Assembly (NCBI GenBank): GCA_034769895.1
Contig: CM068367.1
Location: 708,010,885-708,074,884, forward strand
Origin: Magicicada septendecula
Lineage: Eukaryota > Arthropoda > Insecta > Hemiptera > Cicadidae
Direction of reading: 5' to 3'
Length of the DNA stretch: 64,000 bases
A model generated the notes under the pieces. The model was not told where the DNA came from and searched no databases. It saw only the letters and a program-made list of their open reading frames with translations. Below are positions 1 through 11,500 of the stretch, in pieces. The translations under genes were made by a program, and so were the position numbers. How positions within the stretch are numbered: position 1 is the stretch's first letter; each line of letters starts with the position of its first letter.

Positions 1-800
1 ATGGAAATTTATTTGCATAAATTAATTGATTATCTTAATTATGTAAATCTTTACTTTATATAGCCCCGCGTTGTTGGAGCGCCAAATATAACTCTTATTT
101 TTGTTCCCTAGTGTGGGCGTCAAATGCAATGCTAATATTAATTGTCAGCGTTTACTATCTCAGGGTTTTTAATTGTAATAATAATTTATTCATTAGTAGT
201 TATGTAATCACAGGTTATATTACTCTATTAATTATTTAATATTACTTGGAAGGAATTGACAGCTAATTCTAATGATTAATTTAATATGGTTTTCTTCAAT
301 AAATATATAAGACGGGTTTGTCTGTATACTACTACATTTATTATGTTAACGATTATTGTTATTGGTATCATAATACAAATTTGATTAACAATTGGTTATT
401 AAGAATTATTTTAATACATTATTTCTATGAATAAAAAAAACAATTATAAAAGAAACTAAAATATCTCTTCACACTTCAGTATTCCTTTTATCCTAATATT
501 ACTTTTGAGTATCATAGTATCATTAAAACATGAATTACTTCTTACAAACTAATTACTCATTTCATGGTAAAGTATAATTTTAAATTGATTCATTGTAATG
601 TGATGTCTATAATTCTCTATATTTTTTTAAACACTGTGATTTTATCCTTTATAAGTAAGTTTTAAATGAGTATATCCTATATTATGAAATTCTCTATGTG
701 GATTCTTTTAGAGAGACAGATAGGTGATTTAGAAATAAAATTAATACATAACAAAATTTACTTTGAGTACGTATAAACTATGGCGCGTCGTCATTCTGGA

Positions 801-895
<95 letters not shown>

Positions 896-1668
896 TGGTA
901 CCTTCTGGTAAAGCTGGACGTCCCGTCGTTCGTTCATAGTGCACGCGTATTTTCTACTCAAGGCAGGCTTTTCCTTTCTATTGTTTCTTCTTAGCGATAT
1001 ATTTCGCCTTTGTCTATCTTGGGCCAGTGCACGTCACCCGCAATTCGCTTCACTGTACAACTGCTGCGACTTTAGCCATTGTTCGCCTAAACCCTGCCTT
1101 CCCTTGTCTTGAACAACCTGTTACCGAGCCATCGTATATCTGTCAGCAACCCTCGTTACACCGTCCACTTACAAAAAAAATTTATTTAGGCATTTCATCG
1201 TTATAATTGTCCCCAATTTGGGTCGATTGATCAATCTTCCGGATCAAATGGAGCCAAATTCACGCCCGATCTCTCTGGTATTCTTAAGTGCTCATCTTTC
1301 CATGAATATAGTGTATCAGAAGTGTCAGCTTCTGGGTTGACCTACTGTCTGGTGGTACCTTACTGTTGGTGGGTTTTTGGTCCCTGTATTAAATTTATTG
1401 CTGACATCACCCTTTTATGAATCCATTTTTACATAAATCTTTACCTAATTGAACATTTATGAGCTTAATTAATTTACATTTAATTGCTATCTTATCTATA
1501 AATTTATTGCCGCTACATATTATTTAAATTTACCCAATATTTCACACAAATACGAAAAAAAACTAAATTATATGCTCATTACAAATATAAGAATACTTAC
1601 AAATTAGAATCACGATTAACTTTATGTGTCTCTGGCTGTTTGTCCATAGAGAATAACATAAGTGATAT
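1..1668 (-). repeat. Family B unit U0, deleted remnant
   Basis: This stretch matches the upstream and LTR-like parts of the other B units, read from the minus strand. Positions 72-86 and about 110-127 are primer-site-like motifs (TTGGCGCTCC and TTGACGCCCA on the minus strand). A TATATAAAG-type box on the minus strand lies just inside the first. Two deletions mark the unit. The (CT)n ending at 890 joins directly to sequence that in the other units lies about 0.9 kb further on. Near 1668 the unit jumps to the end of the gag frame. There is no gene of its own here. Confidence 0.85.
803..890. repeat. (CT)44 microsatellite
   Basis: Uninterrupted CT dinucleotides, the longest of six tracts that occupy the same place in each B unit. 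It abuts the 0.9-kb deletion of U0. Confidence 0.98.
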
Positions 1669-1735
1669 TATGTTATCACTTTTTTATTTATCATAATAAC
1701 TTTTGTTATCAAATTTCATTTTTTTCTCTCTCTCA
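1650..1735. other. Deletion junction with filler DNA
   Basis: Sequence shared with other units stops at about 1668 and resumes at about 1718 with the end of the gag frame. The roughly 45 bases between match nothing else in the window. They form a hairpin with the preceding sequence: AAGTGATA pairs with TATCACTT, with six bases between. This looks like end-joining repair with inserted filler. Confidence 0.6.
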
Positions 1736-1814
1736 AAACGTTCCTTGTCAAGGGTGAGTATGCACACGGATCTGGTAGTCCTTTCCGTTTCTCATCTCCC
1801 ATTGCTTTTTTATA

Positions 1815-4132
1815 CAGTAGAAGCCCGATATAGCGCGGTCCGATATACCGCGGATTCGGATATAATGCGGTGAAGAGTATGTCACCCGTTATTAGCGAAA
1901 ATTCTTACTTGTAGAGAGTGAGTAAATTATGAATTGTTTATCGTGACTTCCGTAGCCACAACATTGGAATGCGTTGCGTTTATTGTAAACAAAGGCTTGT
2001 TGTTGGAAACGGCTTTGTAAACAACAGCCAGAATTACCAGTTCAAGTGTACCTGTAGACATAAACAATTGCCCGAGCTATTTACAGTCTCTACGTTTCTA
2101 AGAATTCATGCCAAGGCAAGCAGCCAACTAAATCCCTTCTCTCCCTCATATTGCAGTACAATATAAGATCGTACTCTGATATTATCTTATCAAAGTGTAT
2201 AGTCTTTGTCATAAATTCGCATAGTGTAGAGTTTTGTGATGTCGCAGAAAAGAAAAGCATATTCTGTGAGTGATAAACTCAAAATAATTGATCGTGTGAA
2301 GAGCGGAGAGTCAAAGGCAAGTTTATCACGTGAGCGTGGCATCCCAGAAGGAACAATTAGAGGGTGGATGAAGGAAGAAGATAAACTTAAAAGTTTTGTG
2401 AAGACAGTTGAAAGTGAAGTGGGGTTGCAAAGAAAAAAGACTAAAGTAGGTAAGGATAGTGAACTAGATGAATGTCTGTACAGGTGGTTTTTAATAAAAC
2501 GAAGTGAAGGTGTGCCACTGTCAGGACCAGTTATTAGAACTCAAGCTGTGAAATTCCATAGTGATTTACATGGCAACAGTGACTTTAATGCATCTGATGG
2601 GTGGTTTTCGCGATGGAAATCTCGTCATGGTATAAGCCAGATAAGCATTGAAGGGGAAGCACGATCATGTGACAGTGAAGCTGCAGCACTTTTTCCTCAG
2701 GCATTAAACAAAGTAATAATCGATAACGATTTAAATGACCATCAAGTGTATAACTGTGATGAAACTGCTCTGTATTTTCGAATGCTTCCTACCAGAACTC
2801 TGGATGTGAATAATTCAATAAATCTGAATTAAAAATAAATAAGGATAGAGTTACCCTCCTGTTTGCCACAAATAAATCAGGCAGCCACAAAGTTAAACCT
2901 CTCTGTATAGGGAAAAGCCGAAATCCTAGATGCTTTCAACATGTTAACATGACGTCATTACCCATCACATATCGTAATACAAAAAATGCTTGGATGACAA
3001 GTGATATTTTCGGTAAATGGTTCCATGAAGAATTTGTTCCATCTGTGAGAAGCCACCTGCGGTCACTCAACCTCGAAGAAATAGCTGTACTGACCCTTGA
3101 CCACTGTCCAGCACATCCACCTGCTGATATGCTACAGTCAAGAGATGGGAAAATCGGAGTCATGTTCTTGCCGAAAAACACTACAGCACTGATCCAGCCA
3201 TTAGTTCAAGGCATCATAAAAGCATTTAAAGCGCATTACCGCCGTGAACTTCTGAGTGCTATAGTGAATTCTGATGAGGAAATGGAAATTTACCTTAAGT
3301 CAATAAACCTGAAAACAGTTGCGTATTCAATAGGTCTTGCATGGGAAAGTATTAGTACGGCTACGATTCAGAATTGCTGGAAGAAATGTTTCTTTGAACA
3401 AAACATCGCCGATGGAAATTGCTCTGTTGCCGGATTCACTAATAGTGATGTACAGTCTGCGAGTAGTGCTCTGCATTGCAACTTCACTCTAGATGACTTG
3501 AATGACTGGGCAGAAGTTGACAACGGTGAGCCTGTTACAGAATGTATAGGAGATAAAGATATCATCGATGCAGTCCGAAATGCAAATTGCGAAGAAAAAG
3601 AAGACGATGACGATGATGGAAATGAAAATGGGGTGGAAGTGAAAGAAGTTATTCCAAATGTTAGTGAAGTGATAATACACATAAACAAAGTAATTTCGTG
3701 GATGGAGAGGCAAAGTGAATCTAATAATGTTCATCTGCTGCACCTCACGTTTATAAAACAATATGCGGAAAAGAAACGCTGTGCATTATCTCGTCAAACA
3801 ACAATTACGGACTTTTTTAAGACCAACAATTAGGCCTACAGTAGGTCGAGTGAGCAATGTATAAATAGTGTACAGTATTTTATATTCCATTGGATTAAAA
3901 TAGATTAAAATACGTATTGGATTAAAATACAGTTTTCTTATTTTTTATTTCTACATTTGGTGACGTAATTTACGTACAGTATATAGTAGTGCATTATGCT
4001 GTAGCCTTTTTCCCGGTCCTCCCTCCCCATCATTTGTCACTGTACAGGTCACCTTCCGATATACCGCGGTTACGCCTATAACATGGGGGAAAGTATGTCA
4101 CCCGACAACCGCGCTATATCGGGCTTCTACTG
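1815..4132 (+). mobile_element. Tigger/pogo-type DNA transposon, copy 1
   Basis: A 2,318-bp element flanked by the TA target dinucleotide (1813-1814 and 4133-4134). It starts CAGTAGAAGCCCGATATAGC and the right end is the reverse complement, giving a terminal inverted repeat of about 25 bp. Inside both ends lies a direct, not inverted, subterminal repeat of about 49 bp, from CCGATATACCGCGG to GTATGTCACCCG. It encodes a broken pogo-family transposase. It lies antisense inside the family B gag-like frame. The copies at 25981, 42272 and 49906 sit at the identical B position. Confidence 0.95.
2239..3833 (+). pseudogene. Tigger/pogo DDE transposase, frameshifted, catalytic D lost
   Basis: A cut-and-paste transposase of the Tc1/mariner superfamily, pogo/Tigger branch. 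It starts MSQKRKAYSVSDKLKI. Residues about 5-55 form a CENP-B-like helix-turn-helix (GIPEGTIRGWMKEE) and residues about 65-135 a second DNA-binding domain (DGWFSRWKSRHGIS). The first catalytic aspartate is in NCDETALYF (codon 2758-2760). The frame stops at 2830-2832, about 75 bases further on, and resumes in another frame. The second aspartate is in LTLDHCPAHPP (codon 3099-3101). The third should be in QPLDQG but is valine here (PLVQG, codon 3204-3206), a change only this copy has. The tail is an acidic EDDDDD stretch followed by a frame closing at 3833. The usual length is near 530 residues, so little is missing; frameshift plus lost aspartate make it inactive. Confidence 0.93.
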
Positions 4133-5079
4133 TATTTGTATTCAGTTCCATCACATGCAGTGCTCATTTTACTACTGAACTTCCTTTTCATGCTTTTCAC
4201 TGATGCAGCTCGACTGATTAGTCGATGTATGCCTGTTCCACAAGCTGGATACTTCATTGGTGGTCTCACTGATGTAGTATCTATCCTTGTGCTGCTTAGT
4301 TTGCGCTTTTTGCGTACTCTAATTGATGATATTACACTTTTACTATCTTCATTCATATCAGAATAATCATCTTCTGACACCGTCAGACGCAAAGAAATAA
4401 AGTCATTTTTATTCTTGTTCTGTTTGTTTTGTACGTTGCTGCTGACACTTATATTTGATCCCACAGTTGATAATTTCTTGGTAGTTGACGTGTCTGTGAA
4501 ATCAACAATGTTGTCGGCATCTTCGTTCAGCCCCACATTAGTTTTGTGCTTCTGTTTGCCTTCTTTATAGGCCAGCTTTTTGTTGTTGCTGTTTTCATTC
4601 TCTTCAGCTTGTCTCTGGACTTCTTTGTGTATTTCCTTTATATCACTCTCATTCTTCTTTTGTACTTCTTCCAGCTTTTCTGATTTCTCTTGCAAATTTA
4701 CCTTTATCTGGTTGATCTGGCCTTACAGATTCTCGTGCATTTTTTCAATCTTTTCTCTCCACCTATTGCTAAGTCGTTCCTCAGTCCTTTTTACTTCTCC
4801 CTTTAAATTGCCAATTTGTTCTTCATTCTTTCTTATTATTTCTTCGCTTTGTCGTTCAATAATTTTTCTTGTTTCTTCACCTTGCTTTTTGATGAGCTCT
4901 GTTAACATAGCGAAGTTCATCTCGCTACCGTCGGATGGTCCCCGCGCCCGATTTTGGCTATGTTCCTCGGCGGTGTTGTTACTTTCATTACTGCCCATGG
5001 TGTTATCTTCTAATGCTTCGACCCCCAACTGGTTGTTACTATCAAATTCTTGGCTTTACGAATTCTCGTTTGTAGCCAT
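4133..5079 (-). pseudogene. Family B coiled-coil Gag-like gene, N-terminal part (U1)
   Basis: Reading leftwards, the first ATG (5079) opens only seven codons before TAA. The next in-frame ATG is at 4998 (MGSNESNNTAEEHSQNRARG). An acidic/polar start is followed by a long heptad-rich coiled coil (KKQGEETRKIIERQSEEIIR onward), then a Ser/Asp-rich linker and a basic stretch (VRKKRKLSS, KSMKRKFSSK). A TAA at 4723-4725 interrupts the coiled coil; U3 has the same stop, while U2 and U4 read CAA. U1 lacks a 12-bp in-frame repeat (REET) found in the other three. The frame runs into Tigger at 4132. On its far side only about 75 bases of this unit's C-terminal part survive. Gag identity is inferred from position and architecture; I recognise no named domain. 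Confidence 0.65.
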
Positions 5080-5152
5080 TTTTGCCCGTAGACGCGTAAT
5101 CATTCAGATATACTTAGGGTCTGATATTATTCTACTGTAACTTATTTCTAAA

Positions 5153-5424
5153 TAAATAATAAATAAACCTCCGCTCAACAGTCCGTTAAGGACCAAGGCG
5201 TACCGCGCGGCTTTTGTGTTAGTGTGACGGTGTATGGCTAGTACTACGCGCCACCAGCCGCTAGTTGCGGTATTCACAGCCAGGAGGCGGCGCTGTTATC
5301 TCAGCGCCTACTCAGTTTGCCTCACGACGCTGAGTGCACGCCGTACGGAACCTCCGCCGGGAATTGAACCCGGGACCACGAGCGCATCAATCGCCCGCGT
5401 TAGCCACTAGACCACCTGGAGGCT
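5153..5424 (-). mobile_element. tRNA-derived SINE
   Basis: A 272-bp insertion found only in U1, flanked by a 12-bp duplication CTTATTTCTAAA (5141-5152 and 5425-5436). Read from the minus strand, the head is tRNA-like. The A box TGGTCTAGTGGCTA matches a tRNA-Glu-type D arm, and the T arm reads CCGGGTTCAATTCCCGG with B box GGTTCAATTCC. A body of about 170 bp follows, then a tail of short TTTATT-type repeats. The acceptor stem pairs poorly, so this is a RNA polymerase III retroposon and not a tRNA gene. Which tRNA it came from is uncertain. Confidence 0.88.
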
Positions 5425-5880
5425 CTTATTTCTAAACGACTTATAAATTAACATGCACACTGTCTGTTCTCTGCCCGCTTAACAATTATACTGATTATTT
5501 ATTTGTCAAGCCGTGCGTGTGGGCGACAAATATAACTCTGATATTATTTATGCAAATTTACTTGCATAAATGAATTGATTATCTTAATTATGTAAATCTT
5601 TACTTTATATAGCCCCGCGTTGTTGGAGCGCCAAATATAACTCTTAGTTTTGTTCCCTACAATGGATTCATTGTAATGTGCTGTCTATAATTCTCTATAT
5701 TTTTTTAAACACTGTGATTTTATCATTTATAAGTAAGTTTTAAATGAGTATATCCTATATTATGAAATTCTCTATGTGGATTCTTTTAGAGAGACAGACA
5801 GGTGATTTAAAAATAAAATTAATACATAAAAAATTTAATTTGAGTACGTATTCCATAAACTACGGCGCGTCGTCATTCTG

Positions 5881-5882
<2 letters not shown>

Positions 5883-5924
<42 letters not shown>
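5883..5924. repeat. (CT)21 microsatellite
   Basis: CT tract of unit U1, at the same position as the tracts near 803, 30249, 38854, 46538 and 53822. Confidence 0.97.
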
Positions 5925-5930
<6 letters not shown>

Positions 5931-6153
5931 TAATTCAGCGTATGGAGATATAGACGCTCCTTCAATTGCGTTGAAGACTGTCTCATTGCATGCATAAGGA
6001 ATGTAACTCCTACATGAAGGAATTTACACATACACTTTCACTATTATACATTTATTTTCACTTCACAGATCATTTTATTGATGACATCACTTGATTCTAA
6101 GTAAACTATCCGAACCGTTACTTCGAATTTCCGTAAACTTTAGCTCGACTCTC

Positions 6154-6345
6154 TAAGTGTTTAGTCACTACTCCAAATCATTATAACGAACTTCACCGAC
6201 TCTCCGTAACCGTAGTTATCGACTTACGAAGTTTTTTAGTAAAAACTTTTAAGTGTTTTAGTCACTACTCCGAATCATTATAACGTACTTCACCGACTAT
6301 CCGTAACTTTAGTTATCGACTCCCGATGTTTTTAGTAAAGACTCT
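6154..6345. repeat. Two tandem copies of a 96-bp repeat
   Basis: TAAGTGTTTAGTCACTACTC begins at 6154 and recurs at 6250 with an extra T. Both copies continue through the same CATTATAACG, TTCACCGACT and TTAGTTATCGACT blocks. The pair recurs in U2 (near 30562), U2', U3 and U4. It lies inside the presumed LTR, where duplicated blocks are often enhancer repeats; that role is inference. Confidence 0.85.
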
Positions 6346-8510
6346 CTCGAAAATTTTGTAAAGACTGCTTAATCTCACCCTCATCCTGTGTATTTATCAT
6401 TTCCTCTACTTTTCCCCACTTAAGTCCTTTTTCGTACTTCAGCTTCGTTTCCATTGATTCTTTCTCTGTATTCCTTGAGAAAGTCCCTCCTTGTACTCCC
6501 ACAAGTTACTCCGCCCTTACAAGTTCATGGTTGGCTCCACCCCATCGTTTGAGTCGGATGACCAATTTCACGGCTGTCTATCACCCTTATATTTTGGCGT
6601 ACTTGTCCTTTATAGATACAGTGCTTTTAATTGTTGTGTGGCTCTTTTCATGTGCTCTTTTTGTTCACCATGTGTCCTGCTTCTTACCCGTGACCAATTG
6701 CTCGTATTGTCAACTAGTTTCTCCTAGTCGTTCCCACGACGAGTGTGGTCAATTCTGAGTATTCCAGACAGCTGCTATATCTTGCTCTCCAAGCCTTTCT
6801 TCGTCGCGTACCCTTCTGGTGTAAAGCTGGACGTCCCGTCGTTCGTTCATAGTGCACGCGTATTGTCTACTCAAGGCAGGCTTTTCCTTTCTATTGTTTC
6901 TTCTTAGCGATATATTTTGCCTTTGTCTATCTTGGGCCAGTGCACGTCACCCGCAATTCGCTTCACCGTACAACTGCTGCGACTTTAGGCATTGTTCGCC
7001 TAAACGCTGCCTTCCCTTGTCTTGATCAACCTGTTACCGAGCCATCGTATATCTGTCAGCAACCCTCGTTACACCGTCCACTTACAAAAAAAAATTTATT
7101 TAGACATTTCATCGTTATAATTGTCCCCAATTTGGGTCAATTGATCTATCTTCCGGATCAAATGGAGCCAAATTCACGCCCGATCTCTCTGGTATTCTTA
7201 AGTGCTCATCTTTCCATGAATATAGTGTATCAGAAGTGTCATCTTCTGGGTTGACCTACTGTCTGGTGGTACCTTACTGTTGGTGGGTTTTTGGTCCCTG
7301 TATTGAATTTATTGCTGACATCACCCTTTTATGAATCCATTTTTACATAAATCTTTACCTAATTGAACATTTATGAGCTTAATTAATTTACATTTAATTG
7401 CTATCTTATCTATGAATTTATTGCCGCTACATATTATTTAAATTTACCCAATATTTCACACAAATACGAAAAAAAAACTAAATTATATGCTCATTACAAA
7501 TATAAGAATACTTACAAATTAGAATCACGATTAACTTTATGTGTCTCTGGCTGTTTGTCCATAGAGAATAACATAAGTGATATTATGACTCTTAACTCAG
7601 TGTTATTTACTATACACGTATTTTACTTACTTGTCCAATTTACAAAGTCTTTATACATTCTTAAAGCTATACATGAATATCGAATTTGCTTCACAACAAT
7701 TTCCTACTTAAATTAGTTCTGTTTTCATATTATATCTTTGAGTTAAATTTGCTGAATGTACATATACTTTTGTTAATATTGAGCAATAAAATAGACACCA
7801 AAATAGACACAATTACAAAATTAATAATAATAATCATTCAAGTTGTTATACTATCATATCACTATACAATAAGTTAGAAATTTATTGCTAATTACTTTAT
7901 AATAGCACACAGAATTTCCTTATTACTACCAACTACTATCTTACTAATTTATTATGACATAACATAGATTCAATTATACTGATAGTTCATAATTTAGTAG
8001 ATGACTATAGACATTTACATAAATCTTCTTATAACATTTCTTTTTGTATACAAGGCAATTGATCACTCCCCTAAGCAATCTGAATGATAACCCATTTACT
8101 ATCCTGGTATTGCAAACGGTCTACCTACCAGGCATCTGGACATTTTTACATCACCCCGTACCGTTTACTTGCAGTTCCCAGCGATTGGATATCGGTGCTT
8201 TGGGTATTTTTACTAATCCCATTCCAAGCATTTCCTAATCACAGCTACTTCAGCCTTCTGGTGCGTTCTGGTCGAGGAAATCCCATTTTTTCAGGTTCAT
8301 TTTGTTGTCATGCCCTGGTGGGTGATCTTCGTTTCAATCCGTATCAATTATTTCCTGGGTTTATCCGTTCCTGATCTCCATTCCTTAATGATCAATTTCC
8401 TTCCGCTCTTTCGTATAACTCTTCTTACATCTTCATTCGCTATTAATTTCATTCATTAACATTCCGTATTTTCACAGCAATGCTCATGTAACATTTATTT
8501 TATTTTATTC

Positions 8511-8514
8511 ATAT
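8511..8514. repeat. Left target-site duplication of family A (ATAT)
   Basis: The uninterrupted B sequence reads ATTCATATTATATTCG (U3 to U4, near 49175). Here B stops after ATTCATAT and family A begins TGTAAC. On the other side ATAT recurs at 25250-25253 before TATATTCG, so no B base is lost. Four AT bases alone are weak evidence; the exact resumption is what persuades. Confidence 0.6.
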
Positions 8515-11500
8515 TGTAACATCACAAGATGTCACCTAACCTAAGTGTATGTTATCAGATTTCATAAAAACAGAATAACCATGTAAATAGGTATAGAATA
8601 GTCGAAATAAACAAGAAAGAAGAAACCAAGAGGGAAGAATAAAGCAGAAGTGCCATGTGAAACAGTAACCCAATAGCTGTTTGACACTACAACTAGACTG
8701 AGACTAAAACGAACTAATGGACAGAATAAATTTAAATTCGACTGTCAATTCAGTAAATGGTTGATGTAAACCGAATGTCATTTATAAACAAAAAATAAAC
8801 TAATGAACAGTTAAATACTGTGAAAGCAAAATCAGCATTTTGCTGATAATAGATGTGACAATGAACAGTAGATAATGAATGCCAAAACCAATGTTAACAA
8901 TGGCTATATAGTAGGAACTAAGATGTATTTCAGCATCAAATATACTTGTTAGAAAAGAGAACTATTTATAAAAGAGAATCTTATACAAATAAGATGTCTC
9001 CATAATTTACCGAATTGAGAACCAATAGGCATTATTAAGGCCAAATTTCAATGTAGACGATATGCCTTAGCAAACTTAGACCAAACATTAGTCAGTAAAA
9101 TAACTATCGATGATTATCACAAGTGTAAACTAAAATGCACAGAACTATGGTTATGCATTGACATAACAAAAAATGTTATTAAAACAATAGGTTTAATCAT
9201 AATTTTAATTGTAAATAGTAACTTAAAACAAACTAACGGGAAACGAAATGTCATAGTCAGTAGGATCATTTATTACAACGTATAGAATTAAGGTGTACAA
9301 GTAAAGTTCAGCAAAAAAACGTCAGTACAGCATTAATGGTGTTCGCGCATAAACATTTGATTAATAAAATGTTATGTGGATACAAGCAAATTTAACCAAA
9401 AGTGTAAAATCGGCGATTCATAAAGAGCAGACGACAGTAAGAATAATGTACCCGAACGTTGATTTTATAACAATGTCGGTTAGAGTGAAAGTAATTCGAG
9501 AATGAGTGATATCAAATTGAAGGAAAAAGAACAATCTTTAATTTGATAGTAATAATGACCCAATCGCAACTGTATTTAGTGCGGGAGAGATGTTAGCATC
9601 ATTCTAAAAATGTACATCGAGAAACTGTTTATGAATAATAACACAAATGACAACTAGCTGCTACCGCAACATTTGACGGTTAGGAAAAGCCGTTATCAAC
9701 TGTCAAAAAGTGACACATCACGCCGACTCACCGGCGAAAGCCAATCAGAAAATTACTTAGTAATCAACATTTTTACCTAAAGCCGATCCAAGAGAGGGGT
9801 ATATAAAGACAAACCAGCGAATTTTGACGGAGACCTTTACGAACTAGCAAGCAGAACAGACGTACGCCCGTCACCGCCACGTTTTTTAATAACACTTAGC
9901 GTCAGTTACATTGTACATCGGAACCAATAGTTTAACAACAAGAAATTTTACTTCAAGTTCATCCACAACCAACAACAGTGTTTAAGTGCAGTTTTATTTT
10001 AATTTTGTGCGGGAATGACGAACAGAAAATAATTTATTGTCATTATTCACGATCCATTTTAATCAGAAGAGGATCGCATTATTCTGTTCTTGTGCGAATT
10101 AGTGCCGAAACCAAGTAATCATTATAATCCGATTACTTAAGTGATAAGAAGTTTTAATTAGATAATTAAAACTCTGAAGGTAAAAGTGCAATTATTATTA
10201 ATCTTGATCTGAGTGCAATAACTTGTATTTTTTGCAACCATAACCTGTACTGACGCAAAACACAAAAACAGTATTTAAGATTACACCACGTTTCGATTTA
10301 TTATTCAAATTTGTTATTAGTAAGTAAGCTATATGTTAGTTGTAAGGGCTCTCAATTGATAAATATTGTCACTAAAAAAGCAAGCGTTGATGAAACGCAC
10401 GTACTTTCAATAGATCGTTTTTTTTCAATTACTTGGCAAAAGTAACCTAAAACTTTGTTGATCAATTGTATTATTGGATATTGTGTAGGCATATTTGTTT
10501 TCTTTCGTGTCTCAAAGAATTCACAACTGAGATTATAATAATTTTCATATTAAAAATAAATAGTATCTGGACTTAACCAGATTTATAATTCATGTTCTGA
10601 GCAAGCCGTATGAGGCATATAAAATAAATAACTTTTAATTGTACAACTTTGTATGTTTACATTATGTGTATTTTTTGAATTCACTAGAAGGGTGCAAATA
10701 AACCCATTATTAACAGCATCACCTGATTTGATTTATTTTTTTTGAATAATTGAATATTTTCTTGTAATAAACTTAAACAACCTTCTGTTGTGTTTAACAT
10801 ATTGGAATAGCATTGCCAAAAAGTGGTACTCAACTATTTTAAATTTTCTTTTCATCTAGTAATTTTTATGTGTGGGTTTTACACGGGATTTTCCCTGAAT
10901 AAATCCGTGTGGCGCCCACTAAGATATAAACAAGGTAACATAACCTTGCAACCAAAGGGAGTTGATGATTGTAAGCTGAGTTGACAGTTTAGTGAACTTC
11001 AAGTAACCACAATCAGGTACGTAAAAGTATATGTTTGTTTATAATATTGTCCAGACTTTACGGGACTTGACATACTCAGACTACCTGCAATCAGAAGAAG
11101 TTTCTACTACCAGTTTCAACCAGACGAGAACTATCATCAAGCAATCAACTGCTATACTTCATGTTTTAACTTAAGTTAATCTAGCATTTAAATATAATCA
11201 ACTTCATTATTTATTTATTTAATACAAAGGAATTCTTTAAAAAACAAGTATAATTAAACCATTGTAAACACTGTGAGTAACTTTGAATGTTGTATGGTAA
11301 AATACTTTACTACATTAGTCACCTTCAAGTAGAAATAACCATTCTCAACATTGAGTTATCTAAAAAGAACACTTCACCCATAGATGAATTTTGTTTTAAT
11401 GAGACTTTTAATATTTTAACCACGAATTTAAATTTAAACAACAACAACTCTTTTATTTTACTTCAAGTTAATTGTAAACACACACGTTTTCATTTTATTA

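Larger units (their letters stand above)
5437..8514 (-). repeat. Family B leader, LTR-like and 3' region (U1)
   Basis: No gene. On the minus strand a primer-site-like motif lies at about 5517-5532 (here TTGTCGCCC, in U2 and U4 TTGGCGCCC), and a second at about 5625-5640. An 8-bp palindromic stem TTATGCAA/TTGCATAA at 5548-5569 lies between them. About 475 bp present in other units are missing at 5659. The LTR probably ends at about 5533 on its gag side. Its other end is unresolved. Candidates are TGTATACAAAAAG preceded by AGGGGAGTGATC (start 8052) and TGTCAGC preceded by AAAAGGGTGA (start 7320). Sequence stops at 8514 where family A is inserted. Confidence 0.6.

Noticed and set aside
741-944. 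Minus-strand frame of 67 codons with a long Arg-Glu repeat
   Set aside because: It is only the (GA)n microsatellite translated; other units break it at random.
1969-2166. 65-codon plus-strand frame with CVYC and CTC motifs upstream of the Tigger transposase, open in all four copies
   Set aside because: Short, without a known counterpart in Tigger elements, and changes between copies are mostly amino-acid changing. It is part of the transposon leader.
4580-5140. 186-codon Ser/Leu/Phe-rich plus-strand frame, repeated in U2 to U4
   Set aside because: Antisense shadow of the Glu/Lys-rich coiled coil; the composition is what such a complement gives.
5340-5424. A tRNA gene on the minus strand
   Set aside because: The A and B boxes are good but the acceptor stem does not close. 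The sequence is the head of a SINE with a target duplication.
6491-6758. Two overlapping frames of 78 and 75 codons present in several B units
   Set aside because: They overlap each other, lie in the LTR-like region, and have no recognisable domain.
8534-8543. CCTAACCTAA, two copies of the insect telomere repeat
   Set aside because: Two repeats only, inside the start of an LTR and conserved as such in all three LTRs; chance is sufficient.
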